A DNA stretch of 9,018 bases from Thermoanaerobacterales bacterium (GTDB taxonomy: Bacteria > Bacillota > Thermosediminibacteria > Thermosediminibacterales > Tepidanaerobacteraceae), in the NCBI GenBank assembly GCA_012839145.1, contig DUNY01000101.1:1-9018 (forward strand). Reading direction: 5' to 3'. Under the pieces are notes generated by a model that was not told where the DNA came from, ran no database searches, and saw only the letters and a list, made by a program, of their open reading frames with translations. Position numbers and translations under genes: made by a program. Positions 1 through 6,536 of the stretch are shown piece after piece; position 1 is the stretch's first letter, and each line of letters opens with the position of its first letter.

Positions 1-8
1 AAGACAAA

Positions 9-83
9 TGGAGCGGAAGACGGGATTTGAACCCGCGACCCTCGCCTTGGCAAGGCGATGCTCTACCACTGAGCCACTTCCGC
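9..83 (-). tRNA. tRNA-Gly (anticodon GCC)
   Basis: Read on the minus strand it folds into a full cloverleaf. The acceptor stem GCGGAAG/CTTCCGC is 77-83 with 13-19, the anticodon loop is TTGCCAA giving GCC, and the T-loop is TTCAAAT. The discriminator is T and CCA is encoded (9-11). It is the last of four tRNAs seen here, 7 bp after tRNA-Phe. The array may continue past the left edge of the window. Confidence 0.97.
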
Positions 84-90
84 ATAACCA

Positions 91-166
<76 letters not shown>

Positions 167-174
167 TAATATAA

Positions 175-252
175 TGGCGACCCAGATGGGACTCGAACCC
201 ACGACCTCCAACGTGACAGGCTGGCGTTCTAAACCAACTGAACTACTGGGCC
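175..252 (-). tRNA. tRNA-Asp (anticodon GTC)
   Basis: Minus-strand cloverleaf with acceptor stem GGCCCAG/CTGGGTC (one G-T pair), anticodon loop CTGTCAC giving GTC, T-loop TTCGAGT, discriminator G and encoded CCA (175-177). It is 7 bp downstream of tRNA-Val in the same array. Confidence 0.97.
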
Positions 253-259
253 GCATATT

Positions 260-335
260 TGGTGGGCGAAACAGGGCTCGAACCTGTGACCCCGTGCGTG
301 TAAGGCACGTGCTCTCCCAGCTGAGCTATCCGCCC
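260..335 (-). tRNA. tRNA-Val (anticodon TAC)
   Basis: First tRNA of the array in transcription order. Acceptor stem GGGCGGA/TTCGCCC, anticodon loop CTTACAC giving TAC, T-loop TTCGAGC, discriminator A and encoded CCA (260-262). Its 5' end is only about 7 nt from the predicted start site of the proximal promoter at 349-377, so the primary transcript would have almost no leader. Confidence 0.97.
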
Positions 336-348
336 GAAGACAATACTT

Positions 349-377
349 AGTATACATTAGAATTGAATCGGTGTCAA
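349..377 (-). promoter_or_regulatory. Proximal sigma-A promoter of the tRNA array
   Basis: On the minus strand a perfect -35 TTGACA (372-377) is followed by a 17-bp spacer and the -10 TATACT (349-354, one mismatch). The predicted start is near 342, about 7 nt before tRNA-Val. Near-perfect hexamers with ideal spacing fit a strong stable-RNA promoter. Confidence 0.85.
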
Positions 378-414
378 AAATCATTAAATGTTATTATTAG
401 GCTTTATTCCCTTC

Positions 415-427
415 ATACACTGTGTAT
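415..427. repeat. 13-bp palindrome between the tandem tRNA promoters
   Basis: ATACAC-t-GTGTAT is a perfect inverted repeat with a 1-nt centre. Its right part, GTGTATC (422-428), recurs as a direct repeat at 457-463. It lies in the stretch between the two tRNA promoters and could be a regulator site or a chance AT-rich palindrome. There is no T-run, so it is not a terminator. Confidence 0.3.
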
Positions 428-499
428 CTCATTGTTGCTTTTATTATCAGGTAGCAGTGTATCAAGTTTTTATCAGCCTTGTGTAAGCTCTTTTATTAA

Positions 500-528
500 A
501 TTATACAAATTTACCGACGAATTGTCAA
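500..528 (-). promoter_or_regulatory. Distal sigma-A promoter of the tRNA array
   Basis: A perfect consensus pair on the minus strand: TTGACA (523-528), 17-bp spacer, TATAAT (500-505). The -35 begins only 5 bp past the hisIE stop codon, so any upstream element lies inside hisIE. The predicted start is near 493, giving a leader of about 150 nt before tRNA-Val. No tRNA, rRNA or convincing ORF lies between this and the proximal promoter, so it most likely is the second of two tandem promoters for the tRNAs. Confidence 0.85.
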
Positions 529-533
529 GCACG

Positions 534-1193
534 TTACTTACGGCGTCTTTCGAGTTCGGTCATGACTTCCTCCATGGTTATTCCGTCATATCGAAGGGCT
601 ATTAACAGATGAAAAAGCAAATCGGCAGTCTCATATATGGTCTCATTTTTGTTTTGACTCATTGAAGCTATTACAACTTCTGCTGCTTCTTCACCGACCT
701 TTTTTAAAATTCTCTCTCTGCCACCGGTATAAAGTTTTGCAATATATGAACCTTCGGGTTTCTCAGTAAATCTTGAATCTATCACTTCAACTAGTTCGTT
801 CAATATTTTTGTAGGATTTTCATTAATATCATCCTCGGCATCACTGCAGTTGCAGCATATAGGCTCTTGATTTTGCATTAAACTTCGGTAAAAGCATGAA
901 TTATGCCCTGTATGGCATGCGGGACCTTTGGGGTTAACTTCCAGTAATAATGTATCTTCATCACAATCATAAAAAATGTCCTTTACTTCAAGAAAATTGC
1001 CGCTGGTCTCACCTTTTTGCCACAGACTCTTTCTTTTACGACTGTAAAACCAAGCTTTCTTTGCTTCAAGAGTCTTGTTCAATGCTTCTTTGTTCATATA
1101 GGCAACCATTAATACTTCTTTGCTTTTAGCATCTTGGACCACCGCCGGGACCAGACCTTTTTCATCGTAATTTATATTATCCAATTCAATCAT
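534..1193 (-). CDS. hisIE: Bifunctional phosphoribosyl-AMP cyclohydrolase / phosphoribosyl-ATP pyrophosphohydrolase
   Basis: 219 aa, the usual length for the HisI-HisE fusion. The N-terminal HisI domain (about 1-115) opens the adenine ring of PR-AMP. It has [10 protein letters not shown] at 57-66, the DCDED metal site at 76-80 and CHTGHNSCF at 93-101. Cys77, Cys93 and Cys100 are spaced like the zinc ligands known in HisI. The C-terminal HisE domain (about 127-219) removes pyrophosphate from PR-ATP. It has the MazG-like helices [12 protein letters not shown] (165-176) and [11 protein letters not shown] (188-198). The linker carries extra cysteines, CCNC at 113-116. The start overlaps the hisF stop by 8 bp, so the two are translationally coupled. 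It is the last his gene, and no terminator follows before the tRNA promoters. Confidence 0.97.
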   Translation of the reverse strand: MIELDNINYDEKGLVPAVVQDAKSKEVLMVAYMNKEALNKTLEAKKAWFYSRKRKSLWQKGETSGNFLEVKDIFYDCDEDTLLLEVNPKGPACHTGHNSCFYRSLMQNQEPICCNCSDAEDDINENPTKILNELVEVIDSRFTEKPEGSYIAKLYTGGRERILKKVGEEAAEVVIASMSQNKNETIYETADLLFHLLIALRYDGITMEEVMTELERRRK

Positions 1194-1944
1194 CGATTAT
1201 TCCTACTCCTTCTGATATTAAGTATTCTTTAACTTCCTTCACGCTGAGAAGACCCCTGTGAAAAATTGATGCTGCCAAAGCTCCACTTGCTTTACCCTTT
1301 AAAAACACATCCTTAAAATGCTCTAACTTTCCCGCTCCTCCCGAGGCTATGACAGGTATTTGGACCGCTTCTGCCACAGCTCTGGTAAGTTCTACGTCAT
1401 ACCCGTCCTTTGTCCCGTCTGCGTCCATACTGGTTAAAAGCACTTCTCCCGCACCTAAGTCGGCAGCTTTTTTACACCACTCGATAGTATCAAGTCTAGA
1501 AGCAACACGTCCCCCATGTGTATAGACTTCCCAACCGCTGTTACTTTTTTTAGTATCACAAGCCAAGACAATATGCTTACTACCAAGCCTTCGAGCTCCT
1601 TCCCGGATAAGTTCAGGATTCTTTACTGCCGCTGTACTTATGGAGACCTTATCTGCACCGGATGTAAGCAAATTCTCCATATCTTTGAACGTAGAAATTC
1701 CACCACCGACTGTAAAAGGCACTTTAACATTTTTAGCAACTTTTTTTACCATATCCAAGGTAGTCTTTCTACCTTCTATAGTGGCCGAGATATCCAAGAA
1801 TACAATCTCATCAGCACCCTGCTTATCATAAAAATCCGCAAGCTCTACCGGATCACCTACATCACTAATGTTTTCGAAATTGACGCCTTTGACCACTCGG
1901 CCATTTTTTACATCTAAGCAAACAATCAACCGCTTTTTGCTCAT
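1186..1944 (-). CDS. hisF: Imidazole glycerol phosphate synthase, cyclase subunit
   Basis: 252 aa, complete (beta/alpha)8 barrel. HisF converts PRFAR plus ammonia into imidazole glycerol phosphate and AICAR. The two catalytic aspartates expected in the family are at Asp11 (CLDVKNGR) and Asp130 (ACDTKK). The phosphate-binding loops VGGGIS (79-84) and IASGGAG in the second half are intact. The start overlaps the hisA stop as ATGA, and an SD-like GGGAG lies 9 nt upstream inside hisA. HisF normally gets ammonia from the glutaminase HisH through the barrel, but no hisH is present in this operon. HisF would need a distant HisH or free ammonia. Confidence 0.97.
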   Translation of the reverse strand: MSKKRLIVCLDVKNGRVVKGVNFENISDVGDPVELADFYDKQGADEIVFLDISATIEGRKTTLDMVKKVAKNVKVPFTVGGGISTFKDMENLLTSGADKVSISTAAVKNPELIREGARRLGSKHIVLACDTKKSNSGWEVYTHGGRVASRLDTIEWCKKAADLGAGEVLLTSMDADGTKDGYDVELTRAVAEAVQIPVIASGGAGKLEHFKDVFLKGKASGALAASIFHRGLLSVKEVKEYLISEGVGIIDD

Positions 1945-2690
1945 AATCCGTTGCTCCCATCTTGTATGCTGAATCGTTCAAGGACCATCCTTAAATCCAA
2001 TATGCCGTTGTATAATGCTTTTCCTATGATGGCTCCGTCAAGGCCTTTTACTTCATATTGAACCAGTTGTTCTAAGTCTGCCATTGAAGAAATCCCTCCA
2101 GAGGCAATTACAGAGAAACCGTCAAAGTTTAACACTTTTTCTATTCCAGAGATGTTTGGCCCTTTCATCATTCCATCCTTTGAAATATCCGTATAAATAA
2201 CCGTTTTTACACCAATGGTTTTAAGTTGATTCAACATCTCTTCAATTATAACACCGGAGGTTTTGGTCCAACCGTGAATAGCAACTTGATTTTCTCGTGT
2301 ATCCACCCCCACCGCAACTTTTTCAGTGCCGTATTTTTCTATGGTATGCTTTATCAGTGTTATATCTTTAACTGCAGAAGATCCGAAGATAATTCGGTCG
2401 ATACCTGAAGTTATGTAGTTTTCCACAGTACTTATATCCCTTATACCGCCGCCAACTTGAATGTTAACATCTACAGTTTCACGAATTTTTTTTATGACAT
2501 TTACATTACCAGGAATGCCCGATTTTGCCCCATCCAGGTCTACTACGTGAATCCATTTGGCTCCCTGGTTTTGCCACTTTTTCGCTGCAGCTGTTGGGTC
2601 TTCCAAAAAAACGGTTTCTCTGGAAAAATCCCCTTGAATGAGTCTTACGCACTTGCCTCCCCTGATATCAATTGCCGGATATATAATCAT
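1941..2690 (-). CDS. hisA: ProFAR isomerase (phosphoribosylformimino-5-aminoimidazole carboxamide ribotide isomerase)
   Basis: 249 aa, full-length TIM barrel paralogous to HisF. It performs the Amadori rearrangement of ProFAR to PRFAR. Asp8 ([12 protein letters not shown]) and Asp130 (VGVDTRE) match the catalytic pair. Phosphate loops VGGGIRD (79-85) and IASGGIS are present. The ATG at 2690 is preceded by GAGGTG with a 5-nt gap. Directly upstream, TAATG joins the end of a 5-codon reading frame (ATG CGA GAG GTG AAC TAA) to this start. The upstream junction to hisB is 98 bp, unusually wide for this operon, and is where hisH would be expected. Confidence 0.97.
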   Translation of the reverse strand: MIIYPAIDIRGGKCVRLIQGDFSRETVFLEDPTAAAKKWQNQGAKWIHVVDLDGAKSGIPGNVNVIKKIRETVDVNIQVGGGIRDISTVENYITSGIDRIIFGSSAVKDITLIKHTIEKYGTEKVAVGVDTRENQVAIHGWTKTSGVIIEEMLNQLKTIGVKTVIYTDISKDGMMKGPNISGIEKVLNFDGFSVIASGGISSMADLEQLVQYEVKGLDGAIIGKALYNGILDLRMVLERFSIQDGSNGL

Positions 2691-2788
2691 TAGTTCACCT
2701 CTCGCATAATTATCTTTATGTCCACGTTCTTAATGGTCTGTATATCGTTTGTTTATAGTAGAAATATGCTAATTCTTCTTAAAATCTT
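2691..2788 (-). other. hisB-hisA junction lacking hisH
   Basis: A 98-bp AT-rich spacer holding the hisA SD but no gene. In the common clostridial order a hisH of about 200 codons sits here. Read in the frame right after the hisB stop, the bases at 2783-2788 and onward encode K-I-L-R-R-I, reminiscent of the KILxNF ending seen in many HisH proteins, but six residues are too few to prove a scar. No convincing promoter or terminator is visible. Confidence 0.4.
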
Positions 2789-3376
2789 TTACAGTACTCC
2801 TTTTGTAGAAGGCACTCCTTTTTCTCTCGGATCAAAGTCCACTGCTTCTTTTAATGCTCGGCCGAAGGCTTTGAACAGAGCCTCAATCATATGATGGGTA
2901 TTTTGTCCCCGAATGATTTCCAAATGAAGGGTAATTCGAGCTGTGCTTGCAAAAGCGATAAAAAACTCCTCTATCAGCTCTACATCAAATTCCCCTACCT
3001 TATCTCTATTGAATTCAGCTTTGAAAAATATAAATGGCCTGCCGCTTACATCCACCGAGCAAAATGCCAAAGCTTCATCCATTGGAACATAGAAACTTCC
3101 GTATCGCCTGATTCCCTGCTTGTTACCAAGAGCCTTTAAAAAGGCCTCTCCCAAAACTATGCCCACATCTTCCACTAAATGATGAAAGTCCACCTCTATA
3201 TCACCATTTGCCTCTATATCCAGGTCTAACAACCCGTGCCGGGAAAAAAGGGTCAACATATGATTGAAGAAAAAGGCCGGTGTTTGAATACTGTTTTGAC
3301 CTTCACCGTCTATATTAATTCGAACTTTAACCTCCGTTTCTCCGGTTTTTCTGTAAGCATTCGCACTTCTTACCAT
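2789..3376 (-). CDS. hisB: Imidazoleglycerol-phosphate dehydratase
   Basis: 195 aa, the monofunctional (plant/Firmicute type) dehydratase without a phosphatase domain. It converts imidazole glycerol phosphate to imidazole acetol phosphate using manganese. The metal-binding histidine motifs are FFNHMLTLFSRHG (36-48), DFHHLVED (63-70) and NTHHMIEALFKAFG (159-172); SGRP at 111-114 and the PSTKGVL terminus are also typical. The ATG at 3376 follows GGAGGT with a 6-nt spacer and lies 13 bp after the hisC stop. Because it lacks the phosphatase half, a separate histidinol-phosphatase must exist elsewhere if the pathway is complete. Confidence 0.97.
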   Translation of the reverse strand: MVRSANAYRKTGETEVKVRINIDGEGQNSIQTPAFFFNHMLTLFSRHGLLDLDIEANGDIEVDFHHLVEDVGIVLGEAFLKALGNKQGIRRYGSFYVPMDEALAFCSVDVSGRPFIFFKAEFNRDKVGEFDVELIEEFFIAFASTARITLHLEIIRGQNTHHMIEALFKAFGRALKEAVDFDPREKGVPSTKGVL

Positions 3377-3389
3377 GAAATTACCTCCA

Positions 3390-4502
3390 TTAACTCATAA
3401 TTTCCCTAAGATGAGATAAAAGAACCTGGTTTTGCGCCGGAGAGCCTATACAAAACCGCAAAGTGTTTTTTAATACATCGTCGCCCAGACGTCGAGTAAG
3501 TATACCCCTTTTCAAGAGTTCTTCATATACCATATCCCTGGATTTTCCCAGTTCACATAAAAAGAAATTAGTGGAACTGGGGTGGATTTTTAAACCCTTA
3601 ATCTTTTCCAAATCCTTTTTAAGTTGTTTACGAGTTTCAATAAATTTACTTTGCATGTTTTTTAGCCAAGCCATATCTTTTAAAATTTCTACAGCAGCAA
3701 TTTGCGAAAATAGGCTTACATTATATGGCAGCTTAACTTTATACAACTGCTTGATTACGTCTACATGACCGACAGCATAACCCACCCTTAGACCTGCCAT
3801 GGAAAATATTTTTGAAAAGGTGCGAATTACTACCACATGAGGGTATCTTGAAAGGCGATCCACAAAGGTCTTGCCTCCAAATTCGAAGTAAGCCTCATCC
3901 ACTGCTACAATACCATTAAAATTGTTTATCAAATCAAGCATCTTTTCTTCATTAAAATAATCTCCGGTAGGATTGTTGGGATAACATAAAAACATAAGCT
4001 GTGGTTCATTTTTTTTAAAATGCTTTTTTATCTGCCGTGTGTCCAGAACCCATATCTCCTTGCCATATTTCTGCTCACGGATTAGAGGTATTTTTATGAC
4101 ATTAGACCCAGCTACGGTAGCAAAGATTTCATAACTGGAAAAAGTGGGTACCGGAATTATAACGTCCCTATCCGGACCGGCAAAAGCCATGATTATATCA
4201 TTAATTATTTCGTCGCCCCCACTGCCTACAAAAATTTGGTCGGGATTTGCTCCGGTGTAACGTGACAGGTTTTCTCGAAGTTCATCACAACTTGGGTCAT
4301 AGTAGTAATTGAAATGCTCGTTTTTTATTCTGTTCCATATTCGCTCTTTTATTTCCTTTGGTACATCATAAGGGCTCTCATTGGCATCCAATTTTATGTT
4401 ACATGACTCTTTTGAAGGCATGTAAGGGGTTAATTTCAGTATATCATCCCGAACAAAACGAATTGGTGAAGTTATGGTAATCTCCTCCCTGAATATAAAC
4501 AT
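3390..4502 (-). CDS. hisC: Histidinol-phosphate aminotransferase
   Basis: PLP-dependent class I/II aminotransferase, 370 aa from the first ATG. It transaminates imidazole acetol phosphate with glutamate. Typical motifs: LDANESPY (38-45), YPNNPTG (174-180), VDEAYFEF (201-208) and TFSK with PLP lysine Lys231 followed by AGLRVGYAVG. The ATG at 4502 has only a weak AGGA about 13 nt upstream. The strong SD AGGGAGGAG (4482-4490) lies inside the frame at codons 5-7, 8 nt before an in-frame ATA (4473-4475, codon 10). Starting there gives 361 aa beginning TSPIRFVRDD after the initiator, closer to the usual family start. The true start is thus unresolved. The gene follows a 181-bp junction with a MITE-like element in place of hisD. 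Confidence 0.95.
   Translation of the reverse strand: MFIFREEITITSPIRFVRDDILKLTPYMPSKESCNIKLDANESPYDVPKEIKERIWNRIKNEHFNYYYDPSCDELRENLSRYTGANPDQIFVGSGGDEIINDIIMAFAGPDRDVIIPVPTFSSYEIFATVAGSNVIKIPLIREQKYGKEIWVLDTRQIKKHFKKNEPQLMFLCYPNNPTGDYFNEEKMLDLINNFNGIVAVDEAYFEFGGKTFVDRLSRYPHVVVIRTFSKIFSMAGLRVGYAVGHVDVIKQLYKVKLPYNVSLFSQIAAVEILKDMAWLKNMQSKFIETRKQLKKDLEKIKGLKIHPSSTNFFLCELGKSRDMVYEELLKRGILTRRLGDDVLKNTLRFCIGSPAQNQVLLSHLREIMS
4482..4490 (-). promoter_or_regulatory. Strong SD inside hisC ORF pointing at an ATA codon
   Basis: AGGGAGGAG on the minus strand. The core GGAGG (4484-4488) is separated by 8 nt from ATA at 4473-4475, ideal initiation spacing. No in-frame ATG, GTG or TTG lies in that place. 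The upstream ATG at 4502 precedes this SD by 12 bases and therefore cannot use it. Confidence 0.7.
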
Positions 4503-4514
4503 AATATTAATGTA

Positions 4515-4619
4515 GATTCCTGTGTAGAAAGTTATTTCGGTGAAGATAACGGATCATCTCCCTAAAGCAGAAGACGCTCTCCGTCATCTTCACCTTGGAA
4601 GAGTTTCTACACTAAAATC
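4515..4619. mobile_element. MITE-like inverted-repeat element, 105 bp
   Basis: Both ends start GATT and share GTGTAGAAA: GATTCCTGTGTAGAAA at 4515-4530, and GATTTTAGTGTAGAAA read inward on the other strand from 4619 to 4604 (13 of 16 identical). A second inner pair, GGTGAAGATaACGGA (4539-4553) and its complement (4580-4594), has one mismatch in 15. The 6-bp direct repeat AATGTA abuts both ends (4509-4514, 4620-4625), like a target duplication. There is no transposase reading frame inside. The GTGTAGAAA type of end recalls mutator/IS256-family termini, but this is from memory and unverified. In the his transcript it would form a long hairpin. Confidence 0.65.
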
Positions 4620-4621
4620 AA

Positions 4622-4635
4622 TGTATAATTATACA
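4622..4635. repeat. 14-bp perfect palindrome TGTATAATTATACA
   Basis: Perfect dyad overlapping the right AATGTA repeat of the MITE-like element and containing TATAAT on both strands. No good -35 hexamer lies at 17 bp on the minus strand (TTCTAT at 4651-4656), so an internal promoter for hisC is weakly supported. It may be the insertion target or an unrelated regulatory dyad. Confidence 0.35.
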
Positions 4636-4683
4636 CCTTTTTAATAATATATAGAACCCCCTCTTGTGTTGGTTGGCTGCAGA

Positions 4684-5304
4684 TTAAAGGACCCGTTTTA
4701 GCTTCTCCATCAAATCCATTATCACATCAGATTTTAGACGAAAACTCACTTGATTTGCAATGAGTCTACTGCTTATTGGGCAAATCTCTTCCAGTATTTT
4801 TAAGTGGTTTTTTTTAAGAGTGCTGCCTGTGGATACAATGTCTACAATAGCATCGGAAAGCCCCAGTATCGGCCCTAATTCCACAGACCCATGGAGCTTT
4901 ATAATTTCCACTGGAAATCCCCGTTTTATAAAATGTTCTTCTGTAAGGCGGGGATATTTTGTAGCAACCCGATATATAGGTGCGTTAGGTGGTTGATCTT
5001 CCGGAACTGCTACCGCCATACGACATTTCGCCAATTTTAAATCCATCAACTCAAAAACATCTTTTTTATCTTCCAAAAGCACGTCCTTTCCTGCCACCCC
5101 AATATCTGCTACACCATACTCTACATAAGTAGGGACATCGGACGGTTTTGCTAAAATCATTCGAGTGCCGTACTCCTCAAAATCGTAAAAAAGTTTGCGA
5201 GAATCCTCGTTTACTCCTTTAAAATCCATTTGTATTTTTTCAAAAAGTTGTAGGGTTTCGGTTAAAATCCTACCTTTTGATAGAGCAATTTTTAATAAAT
5301 CCAA
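4684..5304 (-). CDS. hisG: ATP phosphoribosyltransferase, short-form catalytic subunit
   Basis: 206 aa, the short HisG type that lacks the C-terminal ACT-like regulatory domain and needs HisZ. It joins ATP and PRPP, the first committed and feedback-controlled step. ALSKGRI is at 7-13, the substrate-binding region VEYGVADIGVAGKD at 61-74, and the PRPP loop DIVSTGSTLKKN at 155-166. The family-typical ANQVSFRLK follows at 183-191. The start is TTG at 5304, supported by AAGGAG (5313-5318) with an 8-nt spacer; the protein then begins DLLKIALSKGR as expected. It lies 40 bp after hisZ. Downstream, an SD-like AAGAGGGGG (4657-4665) is followed by no gene, where hisD would be expected. Confidence 0.97.
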   Translation of the reverse strand: MDLLKIALSKGRILTETLQLFEKIQMDFKGVNEDSRKLFYDFEEYGTRMILAKPSDVPTYVEYGVADIGVAGKDVLLEDKKDVFELMDLKLAKCRMAVAVPEDQPPNAPIYRVATKYPRLTEEHFIKRGFPVEIIKLHGSVELGPILGLSDAIVDIVSTGSTLKKNHLKILEEICPISSRLIANQVSFRLKSDVIMDLMEKLKRVL

Positions 5305-5344
5305 AGGTTATTCTCCTTCACTTTAATAATCTAAAAATATGGGG

Positions 5345-6460
5345 TTAAGATTCAGAACGGGGCTTTACTGAAGGTACCATTTTTACTGTGTAGCCCTGTC
5401 TCCTCATTTCTTCTGCTTTATAAAAAATCTCAATATAATTTGCCGGAGTATAAAACATATAATAAGGCTCATAGTTATCTTTCATATTCCGATCCAGAAC
5501 CGACAAAATTACATCCTCAGCTAAAGCGAAGCCCGTTGCCGATCGGGATTCGTTAAACTTATCCAGCAGTGTGTCATACCTACCGCCACCACCTAAAGGA
5601 AAGCCTACCTGTGGTGAATAGATTTCAAACACTATTCCTGTATAATAATCCAAACCTCTGGCTAAGCCAGGATCGAATGTAAGGTGTATATTATTGAATT
5701 CCCTTAGCATCCTCCAGAGCTTGGCAAGCTCTGATAGGGCCTCTCTGCATTTCTTGTTGAGAGGGAACTTTATCAACTCATCTAATATCTCCGGCCCCCC
5801 ATAAAATCGAGGTAGGGCTAGAAATGTTTTTTTGACTTCAGGCTTAAGAGTGTTTTTTTCAATCAAGCTTTTCAACCATACAAAATTTTTGTCTGTTATT
5901 GCTTGAGCAATCTTATCTTTTAGAGAAGTATCGTCCTTGATTTCATCAAGAAGGCCTTCCAAAAATTTTATATGCCCTACATTTATTATAAAGTTTTTTA
6001 TACCTATTTCTTTTAGTATGCGTGATGCCAACAGTATGATTTCTGTATCGGCTTCTATCCCGGGTATGCCGATAAGTTCAGCACCCGTTTGATAAAACTC
6101 CTGATCCCTGCCCTTTCTCAATTCTTGAAACCTAAAGACATTGGCCATGTAACAGAACCTTAAAGGTGCGTCATGGTCGGTGTAATGGGTTGCAACCATC
6201 CGGGCAATTGATGTGGTAATGTCAGGTCTTAAAGCCATTACTCCGCCCTGCCTGTCAAAAAACTTAAATACCTTTTCTGCAAAACCCGGCTTGCCGCTCA
6301 TTACAAATGTCTCCAAATATTCAAAAGAAGGGGCTATTATCTCTTCATAACCCCACTTTTCCAATATATCACCGATTATCTTTTCAATCCGCCTTTTTTT
6401 TCGGACTTGTGGGGGTAAGTAATCTTTTACGCCTGCCGGTCTCCGAAAGTACTTAGTCAT
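5345..6460 (-). CDS. hisZ: ATP phosphoribosyltransferase regulatory subunit (HisRS-like)
   Basis: 371 aa, paralogue of the histidyl-tRNA synthetase catalytic core that lacks aminoacylation activity and forms a hetero-octamer with short HisG to give activity and histidine inhibition. It has an N-terminal RRPAGVKDYLPP segment, class II motif 2 region ALRPDIT (76-82) and YMANVFRFQ, EFYQTGAELIG (121-131), ARGLDYYTGIVFEIY and GGGGRYDTLL. The start is ATG 6460, with AAAGGA 10 nt upstream. The GTG at 6469 is only 1 nt from that SD and is unlikely. It has no anticodon-binding domain, which separates it from HisS. The C-terminus ends soon after RRQGYTVKM and is slightly short compared with HisZ of about 390 aa. 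First gene of the operon. Confidence 0.95.
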   Translation of the reverse strand: MTKYFRRPAGVKDYLPPQVRKKRRIEKIIGDILEKWGYEEIIAPSFEYLETFVMSGKPGFAEKVFKFFDRQGGVMALRPDITTSIARMVATHYTDHDAPLRFCYMANVFRFQELRKGRDQEFYQTGAELIGIPGIEADTEIILLASRILKEIGIKNFIINVGHIKFLEGLLDEIKDDTSLKDKIAQAITDKNFVWLKSLIEKNTLKPEVKKTFLALPRFYGGPEILDELIKFPLNKKCREALSELAKLWRMLREFNNIHLTFDPGLARGLDYYTGIVFEIYSPQVGFPLGGGGRYDTLLDKFNESRSATGFALAEDVILSVLDRNMKDNYEPYYMFYTPANYIEIFYKAEEMRRQGYTVKMVPSVKPRSES

Positions 6461-6507
6461 TTTTTGCACATCCTTTAGTGTATTAAATCGTTAAAGTGTT
6501 TAAGGAA

Positions 6508-6536
6508 ATACTAACACATTAGTTTCCGTTAATCAA
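6508..6536 (-). promoter_or_regulatory. Predicted his operon promoter
   Basis: On the minus strand TTGATT (6531-6536), a 17-bp spacer and TAGTAT (6508-6513), preceded by a TGT extended -10. Each hexamer matches consensus at 4 of 6, but spacing and extended -10 are good. The start would be near 6501, giving a leader of about 40 nt, too short for a His T-box riboswitch. Control is therefore more likely by a repressor or by feedback on HisZG. Confidence 0.55.
6510..6523. promoter_or_regulatory. Candidate HisR/TrpR-family operator
   Basis: Inverted repeat ACTAA-CACA-TTAGT overlapping the predicted -10 of the his promoter. The trp operator of TrpR has ACTAG half-sites with the same 4-bp separation, so this differs at one base per half. 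YerC/HisR proteins of the TrpR superfamily are proposed regulators of histidine genes in Firmicutes. The link is inferred; no regulator is encoded in the window. Confidence 0.4.

Noticed and set aside
363..605. 80-codon plus-strand reading frame over the tRNA promoters
   Set aside because: It is antisense to the end of hisIE and to both promoters, and it has no SD. Most likely a shadow frame.
1516..1917. Long plus-strand frame opposite hisF
   Set aside because: Lies entirely within the well-supported hisF gene on the other strand. No SD and no recognisable protein.
4515..4619. Rho-independent terminator inside the his operon
   Set aside because: The repeat is long and two-part with a 6-bp flanking direct repeat and no T-run after it, so an insertion element fits better. 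Partial termination remains possible.
5345..6460. Histidyl-tRNA synthetase (hisS)
   Set aside because: The protein is 371 aa, lacks the anticodon-binding domain and sits next to short-form hisG, so HisZ is the right call.
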